From NCBI GenBank assembly GCA_012934845.2, contig WNNJ02000449.1, positions 62,001 to 126,000 on the forward strand: DNA of 64,000 nucleotides, given 5' to 3'. Source of the stretch: Pomphorhynchus laevis. Its lineage: Eukaryota > Acanthocephala > Palaeacanthocephala > Echinorhynchida > Pomphorhynchidae. Shown here in pieces: positions 23,977 through 35,869 of this stretch. Under the pieces are notes generated by a model. The model did not search any database, was not told the origin of the DNA, and saw nothing but the letters and a program-made list of their open reading frames with translations. Both the position numbers and the translations under genes were made by a program. Position 1 is the stretch's first letter. Every line of letters begins with the position of its first letter.

Positions 23977-24455
23977 CTAAACGACTAATCTAAACGAACG
24001 GACTTTACAGACGATCTGAACGAACGGTCTGAACGAACGGTCTGAACGAACGGTCTGAACGAACGGTCTGAACGAACGGTCTGAACGAACGGTCTGAACG
24101 AACGGTCTGAACGAACGGTCTGAACGAACGGTCTGAACGAACGGTCTGAACGAACGGTCTGAACGAACGGTCTGAACGAACGGTCTGAACGAACGGTCTG
24201 AACGAACGGTCTGAACGAACGGTCTGAACGAACGGTCTGAACGAACGGTCTGAACGAACGGTCTGAACGAACGGACTGAACGAACGGTCTGAATGAACAG
24301 ACTGAAAGAATGAACTGAACGAACCGACTGATCAAACGGACTGAACGAACGAACTGAACAAGCGGACTGAACGAACGGATATAACTAACGGATGGAACGA
24401 ATGAACTGAACGATCGAACTGAACGAACAATATATACGAATGGACTGACCATTCA
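23977..24455. repeat. 13-bp minisatellite, unit GAACGAACGGTCT
   Basis: About 20 near-perfect copies (24,010-24,280) are followed by about a dozen drifted ones. The downstream flank (TATATACGAATGGACTGA through TATATTAGTGGGCTTGTAAG to AAAAATAAATTTATCTTT) also follows shorter arrays at 29,640-29,830, 29,890-30,110 and, in part, 40,205-40,375. The array is therefore a part of a LINE 3' region and not a free satellite. The long Arg/Ser/Phe/Val open frame on the minus strand is a by-product of the 13-bp period. Confidence 0.92.
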
Positions 24456-24545
24456 CACTGAACTCTTCTGCTGAATTATATTAGTGGGCTTGTAAGCGCC
24501 CCGTTCGCAGGCATTTGCCACTTAAAAATAAATTTATCTTTTTTT
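24456..24545 (+). mobile_element. LINE 3' terminus following the 13-bp minisatellite
   Basis: CTGAATTATATTAGTGGGCT, then a CGCCCCGTTCGCAGGCATTT stretch and GCCACTTAAAAATAAATTTA. The same terminal sequence occurs at 29,790-29,830, 30,030-30,110 and 40,330-40,372. The last bases (TTTGCNACNTAAAAATAAAT) resemble the family A 3' tip, so the two LINE types may share a 3' recognition end. Confidence 0.7.
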
Positions 24546-24725
24546 GAATTAATCTCAGAGGAAGTTGATTTGTATGTGTTTATACATTTAAACAAATGTT
24601 TAGAATGGCTCTTTGATGAATTGCAGAGAGAGGATATAAAACAACTGCTGCATCGTTTAAGTGATGTAACCCGATTTCGTATTTTCTTGTACTCGTTCCA
24701 TGACAAGTTTTCTGCTTTAAATTTA
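24545..24725 (-). mobile_element. CR1-like LINE EN-RT linker fragment
   Basis: The minus strand reads WNEYKKIRNRVTSLKRCSSC, FISSLCNSSKSHSKHLFKC and INTYKS. This W..YK..RN.VTS...F linker precedes the RT in CR1-type ORF2 proteins (compare FCAFRNKVTKLK at 26,490 on the plus strand). Only this short part is present, abutting the 3' terminus of another copy. Confidence 0.65.
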
Positions 24726-24744
24726 ATGTAAATTCTGTCTCTTA

Positions 24745-26128
24745 ATTACATGACCACAACAACACCAAAATGTAAATCAGGTGTCGAGAAGGCGTGAACA
24801 GAGAAGGTGTTTGAATGTGATAAAGGGAGCGCGGCGGACGTCGAGAGGGAGTTGATTTCAGGCAAGTGGGGCGGCGACGAGGAAGGATCGGAGACCGTAG
24901 TTGTTGGAGTAATTAGGAACGTTGAGTAAGATGATATGAAGGAGAACGTAGCGATAGCGAGGTGGGGCGAGTGCCGTCTAAGAAAGGAAGGTCGATGAAC
25001 GATGGGGACCGGACAGCGATGAGACGAAAGATTACGATAAGAATGCGGAGTTTGATGCGGATGTGGATGGTGGGCCAGGAGAGTTGGGAAAGATATGTGG
25101 ATGTGCGGTCGAAGCGACGGAGACGAATGAGCACTTGAACGGCGGAGTTGATTATTCGTTGTAGAGGTAGGATGATGGATTTTGGAGAATTGGCGAAAAG
25201 GCTAAGGCAGTAATCGATTTTAGGGAAAAGAAGCGATGAAAGAAGAGACATACAAGAACGGAAGTCGATAAGGGGGCAGATATTGTGAATGTAACAAAGG
25301 ATTAAATTAGACGAGTGGACCTTGTCACGGACGAAGGGTTTAAGGGGAAGGTGATCATCGAAATGGAAGCCTAAGAAAGTGAGATTGTGTACTATGGGGA
25401 TGATCGATGAGGCAAAAGATACAGTGGGAGGAGATATGCTTGGTTTACGGAGGAGGATTTACATTATTTTGGACTTGTCGGGGTATAGAACAAAATGGAG
25501 ATTGGATATACGTTTGTAGATAGAAGAAATACAGTTGGAAGCAGAAATGCCGATATCGTGTTTGCGGTGTGCGGGTGTATGAGCATAGATGAGGATGTCA
25601 TCGGCGTATTGCATGACGTTAAATGAGAAAGGTTTGATAAACATAGAGAGACCGTCAAGCAGAAGAGAGAAAACAGAGTACATAGGACTCAATATTGTGG
25701 GACTCCGCAAAAATATGGATGGGTGGGGAGGATGATGAATTAGAACAGACGCGAAAGGAACGGTCGGATAGATATGAGGTGAACCAAGCTACGGAGGAGG
25801 AAGAAAAGCCGTAATCATAACGAAGGCGAGAAAGGAGGAAGAAAAGCCGTAATCATAACGAAGGCGAGAAAGGAGGACGGAGTGGTCGACAATGTCGAAT
25901 GCGGAGGAGAGGTCGAGGGATATGAGAACACTATATAGAGCCTTGTCTCCAGAAATGAGTAAGTCGTTGTACACTTTTATGCATGCGATTTCTGTCGAGT
26001 GATTAGAGCGGAAAGCGGATTGGAAAGGAGGGTATAGATTGGATGAGGAGAGATAAGCGTTGGTCTGTATTAAGATGAGGCGTTCTAAGAGCTTAGAAAG
26101 AGTAGGGAGTAGTGAAATTTGATGACTT
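24745..26128 (-). mobile_element. Family A LINE, 5'-truncated copy A5
   Basis: The 3' end lies near 24,745 (antisense of GTTGTTGTGGTCATGTAA). In sense direction it carries the RT: LISLDLSSAFDIVDHSVLLS at 25,950, a GVPQ-equivalent, VMQYADDILIYAHTPAHRKH, LHFVLYPDKSKIMWI and KIDYCLSLFANSPKSIILPL at 25,250-25,160. A short tandem duplication of the GAGAAAGGAGGAAGAAAAGC region sits at 25,790-25,875. The copy ends at about 26,128, upstream of the conserved LERLI block. Frameshifts are few, so it is moderately young. Confidence 0.88.
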
Positions 26129-26439
26129 GTTTGACGTGTGAATCATACCAAATAGAGGTAGTGTGGTATTTAATAGAAAATTTCAGTGGTGCTAAGTAGT
26201 TTAGCAAGCTAAGCAAAGTTGATTTAAAAAATTCCCAGAATTGATCGATGCAAATTAAATGTGAGTTAGGCCATTACATGTCAAGAATGGCTTGTCGCAT
26301 ACTTGTATAATCCGCTTTGTTCATGTATGGATTAACTTTAATTTGAATACAGATTCCTATATTATGGACATGTTGCTAGAGTTCGCGATGTCATTTTTTA
26401 TTAAGGTCGTCGTTGTGGATGAAAAAATTGCTCAAACGT

Positions 26440-28395
26440 CGTAGTAAGTTATTCTTCGAATATAAAGGGGGCGCTGTTTATTACTCCGATTTCTGTGCGT
26501 TTCGTAACAAAGTGACTAAATTAAAATGTGAGAATAAGCTTCGATTTGAGAATAAACTTATGACTGATTTAAAGTAGGACCGAAAATCTCTCTTCCGTTT
26601 TGCATCGAATAAGCTAAAGTTGCAGGATCAAAATTTTTTTATCAAGGATAATGATGTATTACTAGCTGAGGATAAGTTGATAGCTAGACACTTCGCATCT
26701 GAGTTTTTTTGCAGTTCAGATTGAGTTTAGTCAACAGTCGGACATCAATTTAATGAAATATGTTGAATTTTCTTCTCGTGTTTGATTCGATAAATCTATT
26801 GTATACCAAGAATTACTACGGCTGAGACAGTGCTCTTTTGCGGTCTGATATGGAATCTAGTGTGCTGAACACTTACTCTGACACGTGTCTTGAGTTGGAC
26901 CTTGACAATTTGATAACGCCAGCTAAAGTCTATTCCGATTTACGCCGTCTAAAAGCAAATAATTCAAGAGGTTGTGACTTACTACCTTCTGCTATCCGCG
27001 CAGATTAGCAGGCTAAATTTGCGTTTCTCTCTGTGCAAATTTTTTCAGTCAATCTTAGAAAGATCTCTTCCTAATGTGTGGAAGCAGTCAATTGTTCTTC
27101 TCTACTTCAAGAAGAAAGATCGCTCTTCCGTTGAGAATTATAGACCTGTACGCATTACTTGCATTTGCTGTAGAGTGTTGGAGATGTTTGTACATTGTTA
27201 CATGGTTGAGTTTTTTTCATGTAGAAAAATTTTAGTTACTAATCAGCACGGATTTTGAGAGGGTTATTCAACTGTTTTAAATTTGCTTGATGATCATCTT
27301 GATTGGACAGTAAATAAGGCACACTCTACCGATACAAACATATCTTCAAAAACTTGTCAATACGTAAATCCCAAACATAATGGTTGATTGGATTAGAGAA
27401 TTTCTTCGTGACCGTTGCTTTCGAGTACTTATCGATTGGTCATTGTCTGTGTATAGAGAATGTCATCTTGGAGTACCTCAAGGTTCAGTTTTGGGTCCGC
27501 TTTTATTCAGCATTTATGTTAACGATTTGCCTGGGTGCATTCGCTCTCAATCATGTTTGTATGCAGGTGATTTAAAAATATTGCGGCCCATTCATTCATG
27601 TAAGGATGTTGATAATTTTGCAAACTGACATAGATAATGTGGAGTTGTGGGCGGCGTCTAAGAAGCTTGTGATAAATGTTTCAAAGTGCAAACACATGCG
27701 TATTATTGGTAATGCTCGCAAGCAACTAACATCTGTTTGTTACAAATATAAGGGCTGTCTTGTTGAAAGTGTCGATAGTTACAAAGATTTAGGAGTGTGT
27801 TACCTCTAATTTAGCAACCAAAAAGCACACTGAGCAAGGTTGTGCCAACTCCAATAAAATGATAAGTATGATTCGACGCGCGTTTGTTCGCGTGGATCCG
27901 ACTGCTCTGCGGCCTCTAATTTTAGCACATGTATTGAGTTGACTTTTATATGCAGCTCCGGTTGTATACCCACGTACTGTGCATGAACATATGAAATCAG
28001 AGAGGCTACTTCGCAGGGCAACAAAGCTAGCACCAACGTTGGCGTCGCTGCCTTATGAAGACATACTGAGATCACGAGGACTTGAGACCGTCACATGGAC
28101 CCGTCGGTACATGGATGTGCCTTGTTTGGCATTTATTCCAACGTCCTCATCACCCTGTAGTAGAATTCAACTACGTGGTTCAAATGTTCTTCGAAGTCAT
28201 TCTTTAACTATTCGAAGAAGCAGGACACAGAAATTAAGCGCGATGTAATTTGATAGATGAATTGTTTAGCTTTGGAACAACCATGATGCAGACACCGTTG
28301 GATGCAGTTCACTTAATACTTTTAAAAGAAGACTACGAATGGATCATGCAATGTTTCATGTTGCATTTTATTTTAATAACTAATTAACTTATTTA
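26440..28395 (+). mobile_element. CR1-like LINE, linker to C-terminus
   Basis: Reads FCAFRNKVTKLK and FRFASNKLKLQ (linker), WKQSIVLLYFKKKDRSSVEN, YRPVRITCICCRVLEMFVHC, NQHGF, MVDWIREFLRDRCFRVLIDW, LGVPQGSVLGPLLFSIYVND, LYAGDLKILRPI (the YADD motif has drifted to YAGD), LVINVSKCKHMRI and ERLLRRATKLAPTLASLPYE. Domain order and motifs are CR1. It is broken into several frames. A second, different CR1 copy follows at 28,445. Confidence 0.85.
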
Positions 28396-28444
28396 CGAAC
28401 TTATTGTGAGTAAGCTATTTGAGATAATGCTCGTATGTTTTTGA

Positions 28445-29600
28445 ATGTATAATAATATTTCTTCTATTCTGCTTAGAAATTTGGCTAGCAACATTGTCGT
28501 TCCATTAGTTCGAATTTTTCAATATTCGATTGTTTACAAAGTCCTTTCAGACGATTGGAAAAGATCCATCGTCTTCCCGGTGTTTTAAAATGTGATCGTT
28601 TACATGCCTATAAGTCGGACGTGTATTTGCTGTAAGGTTCTCGCAAGATTAATTTTACGACGGATGAATGTGTACCTAAGCGAGAAGTTACTGTTACATC
28701 CGTTCCAACATGGTTTTCGTTCCCGGAGATCAACATCCCCAAATCTTCTTGCTGCTCGACACACTTGGCTTCAATCGTTAGACAACGGCTTCGATAATGA
28801 CATCATGTTTATCGACCTTGCCAAAGCGATTGGTGGGGTAGATCATAACATACTACTGGTAAAACTTACCGCTTATGGATTTGACCTACACATCGTGCCC
28901 TGGATATCATCTTATATTTGGAATATGAAATCTGCAGTCCGTGTAAGATATTCACTTTCCGATTGGGTGCGGGTTTCCGAGCGGTCCCGCAAGATTTCGT
29001 TCTTAGCCCGTTACTTTTCAAAATCTTTATAAATGATCTTCCGGGTATTCTTAAGTCTTTAAGTCTTTATCTTTTGTATGTCGATGATATTAAATTATGA
29101 AATAAAATCTCAACCGGACAAATCCCTTCTTTAAGTGGATTTGGATACTCTGTCTAGCTGGCACGAGACAATAAAATTAGATTGAGCATAACTAAATTTA
29201 CCTCAATACACATTGGAGATCAATTCAGCGATCCTCGTTATTTAATCAGTTCTGTCGTTTTAACTCCTTTTGACCACACCAATGATTTTGGAATAATTCT
29301 TTAAAACAACTTGAAAACGAAAATTAACACTGACGCGATTTGTTCAAAGTCTTTGAGAATATGCGGTGTTATCAGAGATGTTTTTTTTCGTCTAACAGTA
29401 AACTTTCCATTCCTGTTTGACGCTTATGTTAGAAACAATAATGTATTGCTCCAAAGTGTCTTCTCCAGTAACTAGAAAGGAAGATCTTCAGATAGAGAGA
29501 GTGTTCAGAAAAGCAACCAAGTGTGTTTCAGGTTTACGGGACCTGCCTTACCATGACCGATTATCGCTCTTAAATATGAAGCCCATGTTTCTTAAACGGA
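28445..29600 (+). mobile_element. CR1-like LINE, RT and C-terminus, joined to a minisatellite
   Basis: An open frame (28592-29032) reads TCICCKVLARLILRRMNVYL, HPFQHGFRSRRSTSPNLLAA, DNDIMFIDLAKAIG and GVDHNILLVKLTAYGFDLHI. It continues in another frame with FVLSPLLFKIFINDLP and YLLYVDDIKL (RT palm), and ends with RVFRKATKCVSGLRDLPYHD at 29,500-29,570. It runs straight into GAACGGACT-type repeats at 29,590. Compared with the copy at 26,440 it keeps the HGFRS block better but has lost the 5' half. Confidence 0.82.
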
Positions 29601-30112
29601 CTGAACAGACTCAAACGTTCAGAACTGAACGGACTTAAACCGACTAAACGAACGGACTGAACGAACGGATAGATCGAACGGATAGATCGAACGGATTGTA
29701 CTAACGGATGGAACGAATGAACTGAACGATCGAACTGAACGAACAATATATACGAATGGACTGATCATTCAAACTGAACTCTTTTGCTAAATTATATTAG
29801 TGGGCTTGTAAACGCGCCGTTCGCACTGTAAGTGTGCTTGTAAGTCCTCTTACTTATATTAGTGGACTTGTAAGTCCGTTCATACTGAATGGACTTAAAC
29901 GGACTGAACTAACGGATTGAACTAACGAATTGAACTAACGGATGGAACGAATAAACTGAACGATTGAACTAAACGAACAATATATACGAATGGACTGACT
30001 GACCATTCACACTAAACTCTTGTGCTAAATTATATTAGTGGGCTTGTAATCACGCCGATCGCACGCATTTGCTACTTAAAAATAAATTTATCTTTATTAT
30101 TATATTATTAAA
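29590..30112 (+). repeat. Two short GAACGGACT-type arrays with LINE 3' termini
   Basis: Drifted copies of the 13-bp unit are followed twice by the terminal block (TATATTAGTGGGCTTGTAA and onward), at 29,790-29,830 and 30,030-30,112. The second ends with the full AAAAATAAATTTATCTTTAT tail. This is the 3' region of the CR1 copy at 28,445, itself partly duplicated. Confidence 0.75.
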
Positions 30113-30439
30113 CGACGAGTGAAGGATCTTGTTGTCACATGGCAGGCAGTCAATGACCCTACAAGTTTAATTCATTTTATGTTCCCTTTGCGGACGGAAA
30201 CTCGTACCCGAGGACATGAACTCACTATTAATGGGGTTTGCAGGCGGTTGAAAGGGCTCAACAGCCAAGTGGACAGAGTTACCAAAGAATGAAATGACTT
30301 TCCTACTGAAATAGTGCGGAACAAGTCAAAACTAATGTTTATGAAGAAGATACTGTGAATATCAACCCTCATAAAAAAATTTGGTTTCTTATAAACATAC
30401 ACTGCAAGCTTTCCAATCCAGCAAATTTAACAGTTTTAA

Positions 30440-33400
30440 CGCACAAGGACAACCATCGACGCACTACAACAACCATCTACGACAACCATCGACGACAACC
30501 ATCGACGACAACCATCGACGACAACCATCGACGACAACCATCGACGACAACCATCGACGACAACCATCGACGACAACCATCGACGACAACCATCGACGAC
30601 AACCATCGACGACAACCATCGACGACAACCATCGATGACGGTCGACGACAAAAACAACTAAGACCGACACCAACTATGGACAACTGCAAGTACAGTGCTC
30701 GATACACGATTGCAGCGTCTGGACAACAATCACCTGCGACAAGAATAAGGCTAAAGAAGACTTCGTATGTGGTTTTTGTGCCAACAAACTAATATGCAAC
30801 CTTTCCAATAAGCACATATCAACATCCAACACGTCAACTCAAACTACCCCCGTCGTTTCTAATGTCCTTTCTCCACCCACCGACCCTGCCACCATATACA
30901 CTTCCCATTCCATGTCATCTTCACTCCACGACACCCCACGTCCTTCCTGTCTCGTTTCTCAATAACTTGCATCCATCAATCAAAATCACCTCCACCAACC
31001 TCCACTATCCTTCCACTCATAACCTTTCCTCACATCGCTTGCCACCCTCTTTATTATCATTATCCTCTATGTCTCCCGTCGTCAAACCAAATCCCTCCAA
31101 ATCATCAACTGTCAGCTCTTCTATCGTGATCTCACCTACTCACGTCAGTCGTCCTCCTTTACGGAAGCGCTTTGCTTCTCGCGATCGTTGCGTCATTGTT
31201 ACTAATATCACGCCTTCTAACTCCTTATCTCCACAAGCACGTCTGGACCACGATGTTTCCGCCTTCAGATCCATCCTCTCGTCTATTGTTCCTGCGGATA
31301 AAACATCCTTTTTCAAGGACATTTATCCTGTCGCATTCATCCGTCTAAACAAATCTTCTCAATCTAATCCTTCCCAGCCCCCTCTCCTAAAAATTGTTTT
31401 CAAACACCGCTCTCACGCGTCTTCTGTCCTTTCTCAACGATTCAAACTCATGTCATCTTCAACCACTCGAATTTTCCCCGATCGCGCCTTTCCGAAATCG
31501 CTCAAATCTCTTCAGCCCGCATCGAAAAACGCCGTCGCGAGGAAAACGGCGAAACATCACTCGCCATCCGAAACATAGACGGAAATTTTCAAGTTGTCCA
31601 CACCCGTTCAAAAATTCGATGGCGCTCCATCTCTCCTATGTGTCTTCTCCACTAGTCTCTTTCACCACAGCACACGGTTTCCGCCTCGGTCTCTTCAACA
31701 CTAGATCTATTCTCAATAAATCCGATCTTATCCTCAACCTATTCACCAAGCAATCCATCGATATCTTCTGCCTCACCGAATCCTGGCACTCAGATTCCGA
31801 CGACCTTTCCATTTGCCGTCTGATCTCTGCCGGTTGCTCCCTAGTCGAATCCGCACGCCCCCTCAGCTCATGCCCTTCTAAATCCTCTAATCATGGCGGC
31901 ATCGTCGCATTCGCGCGTCACCCAGCGTCTCTTCGCAAAATCAATCCCCCTTTCAGTCCTTGCTCTTTTGAATTGCTCACTTGTCGTTATTCTAACCCGA
32001 TCACTCTAGATCTCGCCATTGTATACCGTCCTGATTCATCCGCTCCTACAGCCTTATTTTTTACCGTACTCGCTGACCTCATTTCGCATTGTTCTTTGTC
32101 CTCAATCCCTTCACTCGTTCTAGGCGACTTCAATATCCGCCTAGACCGCCCCTCTTCCACAGATTCCATCCGCTTCATCAAATTCTATCCAACTACAATT
32201 ACAATCTAATCTCCACTGCCCCCACACATATACTTGGTGAGGCACTCTACATCATCGCTGTCCCCGATCATTTTGCTGCCTACACCTCACTGTCCATCTC
32301 TGATCCTGGTCTATCCGATCACTTTCTTATCACCCTTGATCTCACTCGCAACCACACCCCTCCTCACACACCTACAATCCTACGTCGCCCTTGGAGAAAT
32401 CTTGACCTCTCCCTTCTCCGCTCTGCCTTACTCAAATCGTCTCTATCATTACCCACAATAACATATTCATCTCCTCACGATCTCGCCTTTCTTTTCGACT
32501 CAGAACTCACATCAACTCTCGATAGTGTCTTGCCCTTCAAGTCTCACACATACCGTCGCTTGCACCGTGCCCCATGGTTTGACATCCAATGTCTACTCTC
32601 AAAGCGTCGACTCCGCCATGTTTTTCGAGTCTATCACCGCTCTCTCAGACGCGATTCTTGCTCGATCACTCCGTCTTTCCGTGATTCATATCTTGCTCTT
32701 CGCCGGTCTCATCTCAACCTACTACGTACCAAATGCAACTCCTTCTGGCAGCATAAAATCATCACTTCATTCAACTCTAAGACTCTCTGGCATACTTTTA
32801 ACTCAATCCTGGCTCGTTCCTCTACGCCGTGCAACATCCATACTAACGATTAATCGTCATTTCTCCAGACTAAAGTATCCACGCTGCTCTCTCACTCCCC
32901 GGTCTCCATCCTATCCCACTCTGCCCAGTCTACTCTCATCCTTCCGGAACTCTTTCATCTTCTCCCAGTCTCACCTACAGAAGTATCATCTGTCCTAATG
33001 TCCTTGCCCAACAAAACCTCACCTGCCGATCCTCTGCCTACCCACATATTAAAATCTATATGCTCATTGATATCCCCATTTCTCACAACCTTGTTTAACT
33101 CTTCCATCCGCAGTCGTATCTTCCCTTCACACTGGAAATACGCAATCGTTTGTCCCCTCCTTAAGAAACAATCGCTCGACCCCTCCCTTCCTTCTAGCTA
33201 TCGCCCCATTTCACTACTCCATACTCTTTCAAAGCTCTTAGAACGCCTCATCTTAATACAAATCAACGCTTATCTCTCCTCATCCAATCTATACCCTCCT
33301 TTCCAATCCGCTTTCCGCTCTAATCACTCGACAGAAATCGCATGCATAAAAGTGTACAACGACTTACTCATTTCTGGAGACAAGGCTCTATATAGTGTTC

Positions 33401-34126
33401 TCATATCCCTCGACCTCTCCTCCGCATTCGACATTGTCGACCACTCCGTCCTCCTTTCTCGCCTTCGTTATGATTACGGCTTTTCTTCCTCCTCCGTAGC
33501 TTGGTTCACCTCATATCTATCCGACCGTTCCTTTCGCGTCTGTTCTAATTCATCATCCTCCCCTCCCATCCCTATTTTTTGCGGGGTTCCACAAGGTTCA
33601 GTCCTAGGTCCCATGCTTTTCTCTCTTTTGCTTGGCGATCTCTCTCCATTTATCAAACCTTACTCCTTTAACGTCATGCAATACGCCGATGACATTCTAA
33701 TCTATGCTCATGCACCCGCACATCGCATACACGATATCGGCATTTCTGCCTCCAACTGTCTTTCTTCTATCTACAAACATCTCTCCAATCTCCATCTCGT
33801 TCTAAACGCCGAAAAGTCCAAAATAATGTGGATCCTTCCCCGTAAACCAAGCATATCTCCTCCCATTGTATCTTTTGCCTCATCGATCATCCCTATAGTC
33901 CACAATCTCACTTTCTTAGGCTTCCATTTCGATGATCACCTTTCCCTTAAACCCTTCGTCCGTGACAAGGTCCGCTCGTCTAACTTAATTCTTCGTGACA
34001 TCCGCCGTATCCGCTCCCTTATCGACTTCCGTTCTTGTATGTCTCTTCTTTCATCGCTTCTTTTCCCTAAAATCGATTACTGCCTTAGCCTTTTCGCCAA
34101 TTCTCCAAAATCCATCATCCTACCCC
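30440..34126 (+). mobile_element. Family A LINE, nearly full-length copy A6 (L2/CR1 group)
   Basis: Order: a 13-bp repeat (30,440-30,640); a cysteine/histidine segment at 30,660-30,790 (QCSIHDC, VWTTITC, DFVCGFC) that looks like the PHD-type finger known from CR1/L2 ORF1 proteins; an ORF1 part with an RRM-like CVIVTNITPS and LLKIVFKHRSHASSVL (31,190-31,440); an APE endonuclease (31,680-32,340: FNTRSILNKSD, CLTESWH, LVLGDFNIRLD, LSDHFLITLDL); and RT (32,998-34,120: AFDIVDHSVLL, GVPQGSVLGP, MQYADDILIYAHA, LGFHFDD). The endonuclease and RT frames are open over 200-390 codons with only two or three shifts between them, so it is recent. The normal 3' end is missing: the copy stops at a perfect palindrome at 34,119. 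Confidence 0.93.
30442..30640. repeat. 13-bp minisatellite at the 5' end of family A LINE, unit ACAACCATCGACG
   Basis: About 14 near-perfect copies lie directly ahead of the ORF1 zinc-finger region. The 13-bp period leaves all frames open, so Asp-His-Arg and Ser-Thr readings on the plus strand and Val-Val-Asp-Gly on the minus strand are artefacts. The reverse-complement 5' end in copy A2 (11,440-11,462) stops just where this array would start. Confidence 0.92.
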
Positions 34127-34195
34127 TATACAAATTTTTTTGTATAGGGGTAGGTATATTTTTTTTGTAATACAAAAAATACAAATTTTTTGTAT
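34119..34195. repeat. Snap-back palindrome at the LINE break
   Basis: CCTACCCCTATACAAA at 34,119-34,134 is followed after a T-run by its exact inverse complement ending at 34,156. A second, shorter AAAATACAAA/TTTGTATT pair follows to 34,195. The LINE coding sequence stops at the first arm. Confidence 0.9.
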
Positions 34196-34199
34196 TTTG

Positions 34200-35338
34200 T
34201 GATGCTAACGTATGAGCACTAGTTCCTAGGTGGTCTAAGAATAATGTCATTCTACAGATATATTGTGATAAAAAGCAACAACGAGAGGTCACGAGCAAAT
34301 GCCATTTTAAATTTATTCGAAGATAAAACTTGGCAATACTGGATGATCGTTATCGTAACTGCAAATCAAATTCACATTTGTTTTGATTATGACAATGTTG
34401 ATTAAAAATGCACATATATCTATGCAGTACAATGTATAAATCCGTATAATATTCAGATTTTGTTAAGATAAATCACATAAGAGAATTATAATAAGAATGG
34501 TAGCTCATACAAATCTTTAAAGCTTAACTAGAGAGTCATTACATTTAATATGGTGTCACGTGATGAAAATCAGTTATGAAACAATAATTTCTAATTGATC
34601 AATTAAAAATAATATCGCATAACAAATCAGAGCAGCTAACTGACCTGATTTTATTGATTTAACTAATATTCATAGAATTTTTAAACAAAAATTATAAATT
34701 CATTTTTAATAAATTTTAATTATGCATAAAATATTTTTACTATAAAAAATTATTTATTATTATTTTTATGGATAACTATGACTGTTCCTGCAGTTAATAT
34801 ATGCAAATTCAATGAAGCTAAAATTGTGGTAAACATCGTTTAATGCAGAAAATTGAGTCGAATTCGAATCAGAGTGACTCCAATAGAACCCTGTCGATAA
34901 TTGATTCCAATTTTTATGTCCAATTTAGAGATTTGTGATTCAATAAATTGTGGTGTTTGGAAACTTGTTACTGTACTTAAGCCTTCACAACCTAGATTGG
35001 AAAATGCCCCATTCATTTGTAGTTTCTGTATAGCATCGATGCTTCCACTAGGTGCTCAATATTTCATAAATTCCGATAGTGTATAGAAGATGCGGTATCA
35101 GTATACCGCATTGGAAATTGTGGTTCCTGTACAGCATCGAGGCTTCACCAGGTGCTCAATATAAAGTAAATGTGTCCGGTTGGAAGGGCAGAAGATATAG
35201 CAATGTCGTTACTTTGTAAACAAAAATAGCAATCTAGGAATGTGAGTCTGGACTCGATCACGTCTACATAATTTTTCTTTGTGGACTCTATAGATTCCGA
35301 TAGATATTAATACTGTGTCAGTCTTGCAGAAATCTTCA
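34200..35338. other. AT-rich interval; one diverged ~100-bp duplication
   Basis: Positions 34,620-34,700 resemble the start of R610 (AATCAGAGCAGCTAACTGAC). At 35,010-35,072 and 35,110-35,165 a unit containing TGTA-AGCATCGA-GCTTC and AGGTGCTCAATAT is repeated. No family could be assigned. Confidence 0.4.
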
Positions 35339-35522
35339 AAAAAGGATTTATTTTAACGTGGCAAATGCGTGCCAGCGCACGCTTACATGACCACAACAAA
35401 ACAAGACTGTGAATCAGGTGTCGAGAAGGTGTGAACGGAGGAGGTGTTTGAATGTGATAAAGGAGACAGCGTGGCGGACGTCGAGAGGGAGTTGATTCCA
35501 GGCGAGTGAGGCCTAGAATCCT
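35338..35522 (-). mobile_element. Family A LINE 3' tip, copy A7
   Basis: Begins GGATTTATTTTAACGTGGCA and is nearly identical to 10,996-11,135, including the flanking AAGACTGTGAAT variant. The sequence extends to about 35,522 and covers the last 50 or so codons of ORF2 in antisense. It breaks off at GTGAGGCCTAGAATCC. Confidence 0.8.
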
Positions 35523-35869
35523 CACTTTAAGAGTACGTAATATATTTGTTTATGCTTTGTCGGCTTACAAAAACGATGTCAGAGTGGTAAAGAGTGGTAA
35601 AGAGTATTTAGAGTGGTAACTATGTTTCGACTAGGTAAGCCAGTTGATCATGATCATTGATTATTGAGGGTGGTATTAAATAGTGAGCAATCGGTGGATA
35701 TCTTGATTTTAAAGGGCCATATACTTTCAGGAACCGGATTACGATTTCTGAGGGATTCAGATTTATGCGATAGAGAACGCATGAAACTAAATATCAGCAT
35801 TGAGTTTGGAATTTTATGATATGGCTTATCACATGAGTTTTGTATCTTTAAAGTGGCTATATTCTAACT

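Noticed and set aside
23985-24452. 155-codon Arg/Ser/Val/Phe repeat protein
   Set aside because: A 13-bp tandem repeat read through; the period, not selection, keeps it open, and it lies in a LINE 3' region.
23977-24455. CRISPR array
   Set aside because: Units are 13 bp, contiguous and without spacers; the context is eukaryotic.
30355-30792. Repeat proteins (DNHRRQPSTTTI and VVVDGCRRWLSS types)
   Set aside because: All come from the 13-bp unit at the LINE 5' end, open in every frame.
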